DNA of 64,000 nucleotides, from contig CAJIZA010000001.1 of assembly GCA_905181815.1 (NCBI GenBank), positions 496,001-560,000 on the forward strand. Reading direction: 5' to 3'. How positions within the stretch are numbered: position 1 is the first letter of the stretch; each line of letters starts with the position of its first letter. Below, piece after piece: positions 46,789 to 55,950 of this stretch. The stretch comes from an uncultured Planktomarina sp. Lineage in GTDB: Bacteria > Pseudomonadota > Alphaproteobacteria > Rhodobacterales > Rhodobacteraceae. The notes beneath the pieces were generated by a model, which was not told the DNA's origin, ran no database searches, and saw only the letters and a list, made by a program, of their open reading frames with translations. Both the position numbers and the translations under genes were made by a program.

Positions 46789-47791
46789 GGGCCTGTCCTC
46801 GCAATTTTGCGGTAATGGCCGCCAGAATGGACAGGGCAATCTCTGCCGGGGTCCGGCTGCCGATGTCGAGCCCTACTGGCCCTTGAATCCGATCAAACGC
46901 CGCTGCGCTCACGCCGAGGTCCAACATGGACTGGCGACGCTTGGCATGGGTCCGAGATGATCCCAGAGCCCCAATATAAAATGCGTCGCTCGCAACCGCA
47001 TGTTGCAAGGCGGGTGTATCCATTTTTGGATCATGCGTGAGTGTCACAAGCGCCGTGCACCGATCCAAAGACAATCTCACCAAAGCCTCCTCTGGCCAAT
47101 CAACAATCACCTCATACCCGTCAAAACGAGCCGGGCTTGCGAAACTGTCGCGCGGATCAATGATAGTCACAAGATAGCCAGCCATCTGCGCCATTGGGGC
47201 CAAATATTGGGCAATATGCACCGCGCCAATAATCACCAGGCGCAGGGGTACTGTTTGGATATGGGTGAAGACATCACCCGAGAGTCCGCCACCCGCTTCA
47301 AAAACTGAAGGATCGGTTTGCTCTGAAATTAATTCGCGCTGCCAGCTGGACAAATCCAACCGCAATGCAATGGGCTTTCGAGCCGATTGGGCCTCAACAA
47401 GCCGCTCCAACACGGCTGGATCCATGCCCTGGCCCTGCCCCACGGGCTCGACCACCAGTTCAATCTCGCCGCCACAGGCCAGCCCGACGGCGAAAGCATC
47501 CACATCGGCAACCCCGTAGCGCAGACGCCGGCATTGCCCCGTCGCCAATGCCTCCGCCGCCTCTAAGACCACAGCCCCTTCGACACAGCCCCCCGAAACA
47601 GAGCCAAAAAAGCGGCCATCCTCACAAATGAGCATTTGAGCGCCAATGGGCCGGGGGGCAGATCCCCAGGTGGCCATAACAGTCGCCAGCGCCACTTTCT
47701 GTCCTTGCCGGTGCAGCCGCAAGGCCATTGCTGTCATATCTTCGGTGACTGCCATCTCAACTGCCCCAACATGTTCCAAATTGCTCTGCAT
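46781..47791 (-). CDS. XdhC/CoxI family protein
   Basis: A 336-residue protein with an N-terminal XdhC_CoxI domain (VALATVMATWGSAPRPIGAQ and GSVSGGCVEGAVVLEA near residues 34-84) and a C-terminal Rossmann-like domain (LRLVIIGAVHIAQYLAPMAQ; GALGSSRTHAKRR; IQGPVGLDIGSRTPAEIALS). XdhC normally binds and sulfurates molybdenum cofactor for xanthine-dehydrogenase-type enzymes, but none lies nearby. Its stop overlaps the dehalogenase start (ATGTCTAA), so it is translationally coupled to that gene. Starts at ATG 47791; TTG 47797 and ATG 47755 are alternatives, none with a strong ribosome-binding site. A role in the dehalogenase is suggested by position only. Confidence 0.85.
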   Translation of the reverse strand: MQSNLEHVGAVEMAVTEDMTAMALRLHRQGQKVALATVMATWGSAPRPIGAQMLICEDGRFFGSVSGGCVEGAVVLEAAEALATGQCRRLRYGVADVDAFAVGLACGGEIELVVEPVGQGQGMDPAVLERLVEAQSARKPIALRLDLSSWQRELISEQTDPSVFEAGGGLSGDVFTHIQTVPLRLVIIGAVHIAQYLAPMAQMAGYLVTIIDPRDSFASPARFDGYEVIVDWPEEALVRLSLDRCTALVTLTHDPKMDTPALQHAVASDAFYIGALGSSRTHAKRRQSMLDLGVSAAAFDRIQGPVGLDIGSRTPAEIALSILAAITAKLRGQAHV

Positions 47792-47867
47792 ATTCAAAGG
47801 CAGACTAAGAGCAATCGCGGCGGCCTGTCCAGTTGTGCCTCACAAACCAGCGCATTGGTCCAGCGCA

Positions 47868-48758
47868 TCACTCAGCGGTTAAGCCATTGCGGGCCAATAG
47901 CTCCAGATAGAGTGCCGCATGATCCAATCCTGCGCCATCCATCTCGTGAACTAAGCGATCAAAGCGGTCGCGGGTCTTTTGCAAAGTCGGCAAGCTCAGC
48001 CCAAAACTTTCTGCCTCGGCCAAAGCATTGTTGAGGTCTTTAAGCTGCAAAGCGCTGAGGCCACCGGGGGTGAAATCCAAATCGGTCATGCGTGCGCCGT
48101 GCAATTGTAAAATCGTGCTATCTGCGAACCCGCCTTTCAAGGCCGCACGCACGGCTGCGGGATCTGCGCCCCCTTTTTGCAGCATCAACATGGCTTCAGC
48201 CACCGCCGCAATCGTGACGCCGACAATGGCTTGATTGGCCAATTTTGCCAATTGCCCAGCGCCAATCGGTCCCACATGCACCGGCCGCCCCATGGCGCTA
48301 AGAGCGGCCGCAACAGTCTCGAAATCCTCTGGCGCGCCACCGGCCATAATCGCCAGGCTGGCCTCCTCGGCGCCTTTTGTCCCGCCCGATACGGGCGCAT
48401 CCACATAAGACACATTGAGCCGCGCCAAATCTTCAGCTGCGGCCCGCGCCTCTTCTGGCTTGATCGACCCCATCTCCACCCAGACTGTGCCGGGGCGCAA
48501 GGCTGAGCGCAACGCCTGATCGGCTTGCACCAACGCCCCGGTCGGCCCATCCGACAGCATGGAAATCACGATATCTGCCTCAGCTATCGCCTCGGCCGCA
48601 TGGTCCGCCACCACAGCCCCAAAGGCGCTTAAAGCTGCCGCCTTAGCTGCCGTTCGGTTCCAGACCGCCGTTGAAAACCCCGCCTGGCAAAGGTTCCGCG
48701 CCATGGGCGCGCCCATGAGCCCTGTTCCCAAGACTGCGATTTTCTGTTTGTTCGACAT
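47868..48758 (-). CDS. NAD(P)-dependent beta-hydroxyacid dehydrogenase
   Basis: A 296-residue member of the 3-hydroxyisobutyrate dehydrogenase family, paralogous to that at 33280. The Rossmann motif is VLGTGLMGAPMARNLCQAG near residues 9-27; the substrate site is DAPVSGGTKGAEEA near 119-132; the catalytic lysine is in LAKLANQAIVGVT. The C-terminal helix domain is intact. The ATG at 48758 follows AAGGGTCAAAGTC. It lies 76 bases upstream of the XdhC gene on the same strand, so it may start the same transcript, and it diverges from the sugar-acid operon. Substrate unknown; tartronate semialdehyde or a related hydroxyacid is plausible. Confidence 0.9.
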   Translation of the reverse strand: MSNKQKIAVLGTGLMGAPMARNLCQAGFSTAVWNRTAAKAAALSAFGAVVADHAAEAIAEADIVISMLSDGPTGALVQADQALRSALRPGTVWVEMGSIKPEEARAAAEDLARLNVSYVDAPVSGGTKGAEEASLAIMAGGAPEDFETVAAALSAMGRPVHVGPIGAGQLAKLANQAIVGVTIAAVAEAMLMLQKGGADPAAVRAALKGGFADSTILQLHGARMTDLDFTPGGLSALQLKDLNNALAEAESFGLSLPTLQKTRDRFDRLVHEMDGAGLDHAALYLELLARNGLTAE

Positions 48759-49008
48759 GACTTTGACCCTTTGCACATAATGCGGGCCTCGCCGCCCTTT
48801 GCGCATTTGTGCGGCTGGCCTTGGCAAATTGCAACCGTTTAAGTCACCGCGGTGACGCTGGACGCCCCAATCTCGCCCGCACCAGGGCCGCTACAGCGAC
48901 AGCAACAGCTGCGGTGACAAAAAATGCAAATTTGTTCAGAAATGTCATTGCCTAATGCCGGCGCGCCATGCACATTTGCCCTCTCAAAAGAAACGACAGG
49001 GGATCGAG

Positions 49009-49749
49009 ATGGGACGACTCGCAGGAAAACGCGCTTTGGTGACTGCCGCAGGACAGGGTATTGGCAGAGCCACCGCTTTGGCCATGGCCGCTGAGGGCGC
49101 CAAAGTCTTTGCCACAGACATAAACCCCGAAACTTTGGCTGAGGTACAAACCGCCAGCACTGGGCAGATTGAAACCTATGTGCTCGACGTTCTTGACCCG
49201 GCCTCTATACGGGACGGTATCGATCGCGCGCAGCCTGATATTTTGTTTAATGGCGCGGGTTTCGTGCATCACGGGTCCATAATAGATGCCAAGGAAGACG
49301 AATGGGATTTTGCCTTCAACCTCAATGTCCGCTCAATGATGCGCACCATTCAAGCCGCGCTTCCGGGCATGCTGGAACGGGGTGGCGGTTCTATCATAAA
49401 TATGTCGTCCGCCTGTTCCTCTGTTATCGGCGCGCCCAATCGCTTTATTTACGGCACTACCAAAGCTGCGGTGATAGGCCTGACCAAATCAGTAGCAATT
49501 GATTACATCAAGCAAGGGATTCGCTGTAATGCAATTTGTCCCGGCACAATTGAAAGCCCCTCCTTACACGACCGCCTGCGCGCCACTGGAGATGAGGTGC
49601 AAGCAATGAAAGACTTTGTCGCCCGCCAACCCATGGGCCGTATTGGAACAGCCGAAGAAATTGCAGCCCTTGCAGTTTACTTAGGATCGGATGAAAGTGC
49701 CTTCACTACCGCCACAACACAGGTCATTGATGGCGGCTGGTCCAACTAA
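49009..49749 (+). CDS. Short-chain dehydrogenase, probably for a 3-deoxy-2-keto sugar acid
   Basis: A 246-residue classical SDR. The cofactor motif is [19 protein letters not shown] near residues 13-31; [18 protein letters not shown] (catalytic serine) and [18 protein letters not shown] (Tyr-X3-Lys near 149-153) follow; the C-terminal CPGTIESPS and VIDGGWSN are typical. AGGGG precedes the ATG at 49009. It heads an operon with an IlvD/Edd dehydratase and an FAH hydrolase, the same enzyme trio that oxidises 2-keto-3-deoxy-L-fuconate or -rhamnonate in non-phosphorylative pathways. That assignment rests on context and general resemblance; the sugar is not proven. Confidence 0.88.
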   Translation: MGRLAGKRALVTAAGQGIGRATALAMAAEGAKVFATDINPETLAEVQTASTGQIETYVLDVLDPASIRDGIDRAQPDILFNGAGFVHHGSIIDAKEDEWDFAFNLNVRSMMRTIQAALPGMLERGGGSIINMSSACSSVIGAPNRFIYGTTKAAVIGLTKSVAIDYIKQGIRCNAICPGTIESPSLHDRLRATGDEVQAMKDFVARQPMGRIGTAEEIAALAVYLGSDESAFTTATTQVIDGGWSN

Positions 49750-49790
49750 TTGCAGGCGAGCAAAACTTTAACTTAACGAGGACGTTCCAC

Positions 49791-51578
49791 GTGTCAGATA
49801 ACAAACTTAAATTGCGATCCCAACAGTGGTTCAACAATCCCGACAATCAAGAGATGACAGCGCTCTATCTTGAACGCTATCTCAACTATGGTCTGACACG
49901 CCACGAGCTACAATCAGGCAAGCCAATCATTGGGATTGCCCAGACCGGCAGCGACCTCAGCCCCTGCAATCGGCACCATATTGAGCTGTCCAAGCGGGTG
50001 CGCGATGGGGTCATCGCCGCCGGCGGCACGGTGATTGAAATTCCAGTGCATCCCATCCAAGAGACAGGCAAACGCCCAACGGCGATGTTGGACAGAAATC
50101 TGGCCTATCTGTCTTTGGTTGAAACTCTATTTGGCTATCCCATTGATGGGGTTGTGCTCAATATCGGCTGTGACAAAACCACCCCGGCTTTGCTCATGGC
50201 GGCCGCTACGGTCAATATTCCAGCGATTGCCCTCTCCGTTGGCCCAATGCTCAACGGGTGGTTCGGCGGCAAACGCACAGGGTCCGGCACCATCGTCTGG
50301 AAGGCCCGAGAGATGCAGGCCGCGGGTGAAATTGATGATGACGGTTTCATGGACATGGTGGCCTCCTCTACCCCTTCTGTGGGCTATTGCAACTCCATGG
50401 GCACTGCCACGACGATGAATTCACTGGCTGAGGGTCTTGGTATGCAGTTGCCCGGCTCCGCCGCCATCCCGGCGCCCTATCGCGAAAGAGGACAGATCAG
50501 CTACCAAACCGGGCTCCGGATTGTCGATATGGTGCATGAGGATCTACGACCTGACCGCATTATGACCCGTGAAGCCTTCGAAAACGCCATTGTGATCAAT
50601 TCGGCCATAGGCGGCTCGACCAATGCGCCCATTCACCTCAACGGCGTCGCCAAACACCTCGGCGTCGCCCTGAACAATGATGATTGGCAAAACCTAGGTC
50701 ATGAGGTGCCACTTTTGGTCAATCTTCAGCCGGCGGGCGAATATCTTGGCGAAGATTTTCACCGGGCCGGGGGCGTACCAGCGGTGGTCGGCGAATTGCT
50801 CGCCGCAGGGCTGCTGCCACATCCGGATGCCAAGACGGCCAATGGCAAAACCATCGCTGAAAATTGCCGAGATTGTCGCAGCACCAATAGCGATGTGATC
50901 CGGCAAGTCGCAGCGCCAATGGTGGGAGCCGCCGGCTTCATCAATCTGAAGGGTAATCTGTTTGACAGCGCGATCATGAAAACTTCGGTGATCTCGCAAG
51001 AATTTCGCACGCGCTACCTGACTGATCCGGCCAATCCAAATTGCTTTGAGGGGCGTGCCATCGTCTTCGACGGGCCAGAGGACTTCCATCATGGCATTGA
51101 TGATCCAAGCCTCAATATTGACGAAAATTGCGTCTTAATCATGCGGGGCGCCGGTCCAATTGGCTATCCCGGCGGGGCGGAAGTGGTGAATATGCGCCCG
51201 CCCTCCTATCTTTTGACCAAGGGAATCACCTCCCTGCCCTGCTTAGGTGATGGCCGGCAATCGGGCACCTCAGGATCCCCTTCGATCCTAAACGCCTCCC
51301 CTGAAGCCGCAGATGGCGGCGGCTTGGGCCTGGTGCAAACGGGCGATATCATCCGCATTGATTTGAATGCCTGCACCGCCGATATGTTGGTCGAACCGGC
51401 CGAGCTTGAGCGCCGCAGGGCCGCTCTTGGCCCACGCCCCTTCACCCCTGACAGCCAAACCCCTTGGCAAGAATTGTTCCGCGAAAAAGTCAGGCCCTTC
51501 TCAGAAGGCATGACTCTGGACGGGGCGCATGAATATCAAGACATCGCGCGCAAACATATGCCGCGTGACAACCACTAG
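49791..51578 (+). CDS. IlvD/Edd-family sugar-acid dehydratase
   Basis: A 595-residue iron-sulfur dehydratase. The family splits into dihydroxyacid dehydratase, 6-phosphogluconate dehydratase and sugar-acid (arabonate, xylonate, fuconate) dehydratases. The N-terminal region [20 protein letters not shown] (near residues 33-52) and the SPCNRHH motif carry cluster and metal ligands; [15 protein letters not shown] (near 124-138) and [20 protein letters not shown] (near 199-218) supply other Cys ligands. [13 protein letters not shown]-type block is here [20 protein letters not shown]. The sequence fits the sugar-acid group by context. GTG start at 49791, with GAGGA upstream. Expected product: 2-keto-3-deoxy sugar acid. 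Confidence 0.9.
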   Translation: MSDNKLKLRSQQWFNNPDNQEMTALYLERYLNYGLTRHELQSGKPIIGIAQTGSDLSPCNRHHIELSKRVRDGVIAAGGTVIEIPVHPIQETGKRPTAMLDRNLAYLSLVETLFGYPIDGVVLNIGCDKTTPALLMAAATVNIPAIALSVGPMLNGWFGGKRTGSGTIVWKAREMQAAGEIDDDGFMDMVASSTPSVGYCNSMGTATTMNSLAEGLGMQLPGSAAIPAPYRERGQISYQTGLRIVDMVHEDLRPDRIMTREAFENAIVINSAIGGSTNAPIHLNGVAKHLGVALNNDDWQNLGHEVPLLVNLQPAGEYLGEDFHRAGGVPAVVGELLAAGLLPHPDAKTANGKTIAENCRDCRSTNSDVIRQVAAPMVGAAGFINLKGNLFDSAIMKTSVISQEFRTRYLTDPANPNCFEGRAIVFDGPEDFHHGIDDPSLNIDENCVLIMRGAGPIGYPGGAEVVNMRPPSYLLTKGITSLPCLGDGRQSGTSGSPSILNASPEAADGGGLGLVQTGDIIRIDLNACTADMLVEPAELERRRAALGPRPFTPDSQTPWQELFREKVRPFSEGMTLDGAHEYQDIARKHMPRDNH

Positions 51579-51589
51579 GAGTTTTTTTC

Positions 51590-52438
51590 ATGAAGTTAGT
51601 CCGCTATGGCGAAACTGGCGCAGAGCGCCCCGGTATGATCGACCCAGCAGGCGTGTTGCGCGACCTTTCGGGTCATGTGACGGATATCGATGCAAACATG
51701 CTCGGCGATGAGGCTTTAGCCCGCCTTCGGGCACTGGATCCAAGCGCCTTACCCGCGGTCACCGGATCACCGCGCTTCGGCCCGGTTGTTGGAGATATAG
51801 GCAAGTTTCTCTGCATCGGTCTCAATTATTCCGATCACGCGGCAGAAACCGGGGCTGCCATTCCTGAACATCCCATTTTGTTTTTCAAAGCCAATTCCGC
51901 CATTGTCGGCGCCAATGATGATGTGGTCATGCCCCGCGGCTCGACCCATACGGATTGGGAGGTGGAACTCGGGGTGGTGATTGGCACGGCCGCAAAATAT
52001 GTCAGCGAAGAAGACGCTTTGAACCACGTGGCAGGCTATTGCATTGTGAACGACGTATCAGAGCGGCATTTCCAAACTCAGCTTACTGGGCAATGGACCA
52101 AAGGGAAAAGCTGCGACACCTTCGGCCCCACTGGCCCCTATCTCGTGACACGCGATGAAATTGCCAATCCACAGGCTCTGGACATGTCACTGGATGTGAA
52201 CGGCAAACGAATGCAAACCGGCAATACAGCGACCATGATCTTCACGGTTGCGCAAATTATTAGCCACCTGTCTCATCTCATGACGCTCCACCCTGGTGAT
52301 ATCATCACCACCGGAACCCCTCCAGGCGTCGGAATGGGCATGAAGCCGGATCCGGTCTACCTCAAGCCCAGCGATGTGATGGAGCTCGAAATCTCAGGCC
52401 TTGGCATACAACGCCAGACCGTGCGCCAAGACGCATAA
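51590..52438 (+). CDS. Fumarylacetoacetate hydrolase family protein, probably a diketo-sugar-acid hydrolase
   Basis: A 282-residue FAH-fold hydrolase. The metal-dependent core reads FLCIGLNYSDHAAETGA near residues 71-87, FKANSAIVGANDDVVMPRGS near 100-119, then VNDVSERHFQTQLTGQWTKGK and CDTFGPTGPYLVTRDEI near 168-200, and GDIITTGTPPGVGMG near 232-246. The acidic ligands of the divalent metal are in DWEVELGVVIG near 123-133. In the L-rhamnonate and L-fuconate pathways this enzyme cleaves the 2,4-diketo-3-deoxy acid to pyruvate plus a hydroxyacid. It follows the dehydratase by 11 bases. Operon order SDR-dehydratase-hydrolase supports that role. Confidence 0.9.
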   Translation: MKLVRYGETGAERPGMIDPAGVLRDLSGHVTDIDANMLGDEALARLRALDPSALPAVTGSPRFGPVVGDIGKFLCIGLNYSDHAAETGAAIPEHPILFFKANSAIVGANDDVVMPRGSTHTDWEVELGVVIGTAAKYVSEEDALNHVAGYCIVNDVSERHFQTQLTGQWTKGKSCDTFGPTGPYLVTRDEIANPQALDMSLDVNGKRMQTGNTATMIFTVAQIISHLSHLMTLHPGDIITTGTPPGVGMGMKPDPVYLKPSDVMELEISGLGIQRQTVRQDA

Positions 52439-52443
52439 AACAC

Positions 52444-52481
52444 GCCTCCCCACCCATTAGGCCGCTCGTGGCTGGGGAGGC
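52444..52481 (+). terminator. Hairpin after the sugar-acid operon
   Basis: GCCTCCCCA (52444-52452) pairs perfectly with TGGGGAGGC (52473-52481) around a 20-base loop. No T-run. It starts 5 bases after the hydrolase stop. Confidence 0.5.
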
Positions 52482-52506
52482 CAAAGTTTGACCCCTCTGT
52501 CCTCCC

Positions 52507-52833
52507 ATGACTTCCATTTCTACGATACGCAATCTCGGAGAGGCCATGGAAGCCGAGTTAAATCCTGCGGGCATCCCGACAGCAAAAGCCTTGCACGCAT
52601 CCGGCGCAGATGAGGCCTACCGACAATTACTCTACTTCATCGCGCGGCCGCATTTTATTGCCTATTATGTGATTAATATGGCACTCCAAGGCCGCCCATA
52701 GAATGATTGCCAAGGTGCGGAGAAAGCGGCCCTGCATCAGGTGTTCGACGCGCTTTTCGCCAAGCGCCGCAGCCTCAACGATCACGGCATTAAAAAAATT
52801 CAAGATCGCAGCAACACAGGCCGGCAGCCATAA
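52507..52833 (+). pseudogene. TfoX C-terminal-domain protein broken by one amber codon
   Basis: ATG at 52507 gives ISTIRNLGEAMEAELNPAGI, then LHASGADEAYRQLLYFIARP and YYVINMALQGRP: the TfoX C-terminal domain. A TAG at 52699-52701 stops the frame where relatives have tryptophan (GRPWND). Without it, the same frame runs on as NDCQGAEKAALHQVFDALFA to TAA at 52831-52833, which completes a domain of normal size (about 108 residues). A single TGG-to-TAG change thus explains the break. There is no good ribosome-binding site (TCCTCCC precedes), so expression may already be lost. It follows the sugar-acid operon and converges on ndk. Confidence 0.8.
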
Positions 52834-52861
52834 AAAAGGCCACACCCAGTGGGGTGCAGCC
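52832..52861 (-). terminator. ndk terminator
   Basis: On the minus strand GGCTGCACCC, loop CACT, GGGTGTGGCC, then TTTTTT (52837-52832). It starts 21 bases past the ndk stop and overlaps the end of the TfoX pseudogene. Confidence 0.88.
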
Positions 52862-52882
52862 CTGAAACCCAAGGGTTTTGAT

Positions 52883-53305
52883 TTACCCAACCAATTCAAG
52901 ACCGGAAAAGAAATAGGCGATTTCTTGTGCGGCGGTTTCTGGCGCGTCTGAGCCATGAACGGAATTTTCACCGACAGACTCGGCGAATTCTGCGCGGATG
53001 GTGCCGGCGGCAGCGTCAGCGGGGTTGGTTGCGCCCATGACTTCACGGTTTTTCGCAATGGCGCCTGCGCCTTCCAAGACCTGCGCCACGATCGGAGCAG
53101 AGGCCATGAATTCGCAGAGCTCACCGTAAAACGGACGCTCTTTATGCACCGCATAGAATTCACCGGCCTGTGCCATAGTCAAATGAATGCGTTTTTGCGC
53201 CACAATGCGCAGGCCAGCCTCTTCGAATTTAGCATTGATCTTGCCGGTCAAGTTGCGGCGGGTTGCATCAGGTTTGATGATTGAGAATGTGCGTTCCAGA
53301 GCCAT
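52883..53305 (-). CDS. ndk: Nucleoside diphosphate kinase
   Basis: A 140-residue enzyme that equalises nucleoside triphosphate pools by a ping-pong phosphohistidine mechanism. The start [18 protein letters not shown] and the active-site histidine in [12 protein letters not shown] (near residues 115-126, NxxH) are canonical, as are the mid-part [20 protein letters not shown] and [14 protein letters not shown]. Length matches the bacterial family exactly. ATG at 53305 is preferred to a TTG two codons upstream. It ends in a strong terminator. It stands alone and faces the TfoX pseudogene. Nothing unusual is seen. Confidence 0.97.
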   Translation of the reverse strand: MALERTFSIIKPDATRRNLTGKINAKFEEAGLRIVAQKRIHLTMAQAGEFYAVHKERPFYGELCEFMASAPIVAQVLEGAGAIAKNREVMGATNPADAAAGTIRAEFAESVGENSVHGSDAPETAAQEIAYFFSGLELVG

Positions 53306-53539
53306 GTTCAAGGGCCTTTCTGTTGCGGATTAATATTGTTCGGCGCGGTAGCATGCGACGCCCGGATTGAAAAGCCTTGATTGCATCCCGTGAGTATACC
53401 GCGCTGGGGCAGGTCTGCACAGGTGCGCGCAATCTCCTACGGTAAGCCTTATCCAGATAAATTGATTTCGAGGCAGATAAAAGATTTTTAAAACTTACCC
53501 CCGCTGAACGAAAATTGATCAAAACTGCCGTAAGGAGTT

Positions 53540-54077
53540 GGAGAAAGAAATCAGTTGGATATGGCCCGAAGCGGGCAGCCTCGACAACACCAGCCGCGCC
53601 GGGTTGATCCGGGCGCTATTACTGACCACTGGCGGTTGAAAATCCCCAGCCCGGGGACTGAGAATTTCAGCTACGTAAATCGTTGGAAAACTGGATTCTG
53701 AGTGCGAGGTAGTGCCGCTGGCGCTGCAGCAATACACCCTGACGGACGAAGTGATGCTGATGGATTGCACCCTTCCCGCATTCACCCTGGACGACACCCT
53801 CCCCACCATTTCACTACTCTGGCGGGTACAGTTGGATGGCTGGGCAAAAATCACACCAGGGCGCAACTATGAAACCTTTAGCGCCTGGCTCTGTGCGCTG
53901 GACCTGTTCATCCCACTGGATGCGTTGGGGCAGAAAAAAACATGGGCGCCCCCGGCATCGCGCGGCTGGTGGGGAGGGTGGGGCTACCGGCTGCGCTGGG
54001 TTGTCCAAATGGCAGGCTGAGTCATTACGGCCATGGGCGCGGCTGTGGTCACCGGGTTGATCGGTCGGCGGGATTGA
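53540..54077 (+). pseudogene. Decayed membrane protein upstream of the ABC-F gene
   Basis: Pieces of one protein can be read in different frames. First piece: ISWIWPEAGSLDNTSRAGL and IRALLLTTGG, then TGA. Second piece (from about 53703): DEVMLMDCTLPAFTLDDTL, TISLLWRVQLDGWAKITPG, FSAWLCALDLFIPLDALGQ and YRLRWVVQMAG, then TGA at 54018-54020 where a tryptophan is expected, followed in frame by VITAMGAAVVTGLIGRRD and TGA at 54077. The end resembles the two-helix C-terminus of membrane proteins often fused to pentapeptide repeats. At least one frame break and one nonsense codon are present. The exact left boundary is unsure. The 230 bases before it (53306-53540) hold no gene. Confidence 0.55.
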
Positions 54078-54108
54078 CCTTTGCCCCGCTTCGCGTCATG
54101 GGAGACGC

Positions 54109-55950
54109 ATGCTGAAAATCCAAGATATCACCTATGCCGTCAATGGCCGTCGCTTGTTTGAGGGCGCCAGTACAACCATTCCCACTGGCCATAAAGTGGG
54201 CTTTGTCGGCCCAAATGGCACGGGAAAAACAACGCTTTTTCGCATTATACGCGGGGAATTGGCATTGGAGAGCGGCGCGATTGAGCTGCCACGTCGAGCC
54301 AAGATTGGCGGCGTGGCACAAGAGGCACCAGCCAATGACCTGTCACTGATCGACACAGTTTTGGCTGCAGACATCGAGCGGGCAGCGCTCTTGGCCGATG
54401 CCAGCGAAGATCCAAATAGAATCGCCGAGGTGCAAACCCGTCTGGCCGATATTGATGCCTGGTCCGCCGAAGGGCGTGCCTCTGCCATTCTCAAAGGTTT
54501 AGGGTTTGACCAATCGGCCCAAAAACGCCCGTGCTCAGACTTTTCTGGCGGGTGGCGCATGCGGGTGGCCCTGGCGGCGGTTTTATTTTCAGCGCCAGAT
54601 TTTTTGCTGCTGGATGAGCCGACCAACTATCTCGATCTCGAGGGCACCATCTGGCTAGAAGCGTTTTTGGCGCGCTATCCCCACACAGTGGTGGTGATCA
54701 GCCACGACCGCGACTTGCTCAATCGAGCAGTGGGCGGGATCTTGCATCTTGAGAACAAACAATTGACCTTCTACCAAGGCAACTACGATACATTTGCCAA
54801 AACCCGCGCCGCCAAACGTGCTGTGCAAGCCGCCGCGGCAAAAAAGCAATCTGCGCAGCGCGAGCATTTACAAAGTTTTGTTGATCGCTTCAAGGCCAAG
54901 GCCTCTAAAGCCAAACAAGCCCAATCGCGCGTCAAAGCTCTCGAGCGGATGGAGCTTATCACACCACCCGAGGAAGTGGCAAAGCGGGTCTTTACCTTCC
55001 CGCAGCCAGAAGAACTTTCACCGCCAATTGTTGCCATTGAAAATGGCGCCGTAGGCTATGGCGGGCCGGATATTCTGTCTCAACTCGAACTGCGGATTGA
55101 TCAGGACGACCGCATTGCGCTACTGGGCAAGAACGGTGAAGGAAAATCCACCCTGTCGAAGTTGATTTCCAGTCGGCTCAAGACATCTGCCGGGAGGTTG
55201 GTAACCCATAACAAATTGCGCATCGGTTATTTTGCCCAGCATCAGGTCGATGAGCTCAACCTGGACGAAACACCGCTCCAACACCTGCAATCTGAACGCC
55301 CCGATCACAGCCCGGCCCGCCTGCGCGCCATGCTCTCGGGCTTTGGTCTGGGTCCCGATCAGGTCGACACAGTGGTTGCCCGCCTCTCGGGTGGGCAAAA
55401 AGCGCGCCTATCGCTCTTGCTGGCCACATTGGATGCGCCTCATATGCTGATTTTGGATGAGCCGACAAACCACCTGGATATCGAAAGTCGCGAGGCCTTG
55501 GTGCAAGCGCTGACCACATATTCTGGCGCGGTGATCTTGGTCAGCCATGACATGCATCTTTTGTCGCTCGTGGCCGACCGATTATGGTTGGTCTCTGGTG
55601 GGCGGGTCACACCGTTTGAACAGGATCTTGCGGCCTATCGCGATTTTCTTCTTGGCGGAGCTGCGCCTAAGAAATCCTCTGAAAAACTCAAAATCAAAAA
55701 GCCTGGACGCGAGCAGCGGATTACGGCTCGCAACGAGCTGAAGCGCGCAGAGGAACGCATTGAGAAAATCACAATGATGCACGGAAAGTTGCAAGAAAAA
55801 CTCGCAGATCCAAAGCTCTATGAAGATCATAATGCCGCCGACCTTGCGGTTTGGCAAAAAAAGTTTCATGAAGTGGAAACCGCCCTATCGAGGGCCGAAA
55901 AGCTATGGCTCAGCGCCAGTGAAACTGTAGAGAAATTGGAAAATGGCTAA
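54109..55950 (+). CDS. ABC-F family ATPase
   Basis: A 613-residue protein with two ABC ATPase domains and no membrane segment, so an ABC-F translation factor rather than a transporter. Domain 1: Walker A GPNGTGKTTLFRI near residues 34-46, signature FSGGWRMRVALA near 145-156, Walker B LLLDEPTNYLDLE. Domain 2: GKNGEGKSTLSKL near 341-353, signature LSGGQKARLSLLL near 426-438, Walker B ILDEPTNHLDIE. The interdomain linker is helical and basic. The C-terminal region (about 530-613) is a coiled coil (RNELKRAEERIEKITMMHGK), as in Uup/YheS. GGGAG precedes the ATG. It overlaps the marC-family gene by 8 bases. Confidence 0.92.
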   Translation: MLKIQDITYAVNGRRLFEGASTTIPTGHKVGFVGPNGTGKTTLFRIIRGELALESGAIELPRRAKIGGVAQEAPANDLSLIDTVLAADIERAALLADASEDPNRIAEVQTRLADIDAWSAEGRASAILKGLGFDQSAQKRPCSDFSGGWRMRVALAAVLFSAPDFLLLDEPTNYLDLEGTIWLEAFLARYPHTVVVISHDRDLLNRAVGGILHLENKQLTFYQGNYDTFAKTRAAKRAVQAAAAKKQSAQREHLQSFVDRFKAKASKAKQAQSRVKALERMELITPPEEVAKRVFTFPQPEELSPPIVAIENGAVGYGGPDILSQLELRIDQDDRIALLGKNGEGKSTLSKLISSRLKTSAGRLVTHNKLRIGYFAQHQVDELNLDETPLQHLQSERPDHSPARLRAMLSGFGLGPDQVDTVVARLSGGQKARLSLLLATLDAPHMLILDEPTNHLDIESREALVQALTTYSGAVILVSHDMHLLSLVADRLWLVSGGRVTPFEQDLAAYRDFLLGGAAPKKSSEKLKIKKPGREQRITARNELKRAEERIEKITMMHGKLQEKLADPKLYEDHNAADLAVWQKKFHEVETALSRAEKLWLSASETVEKLENG

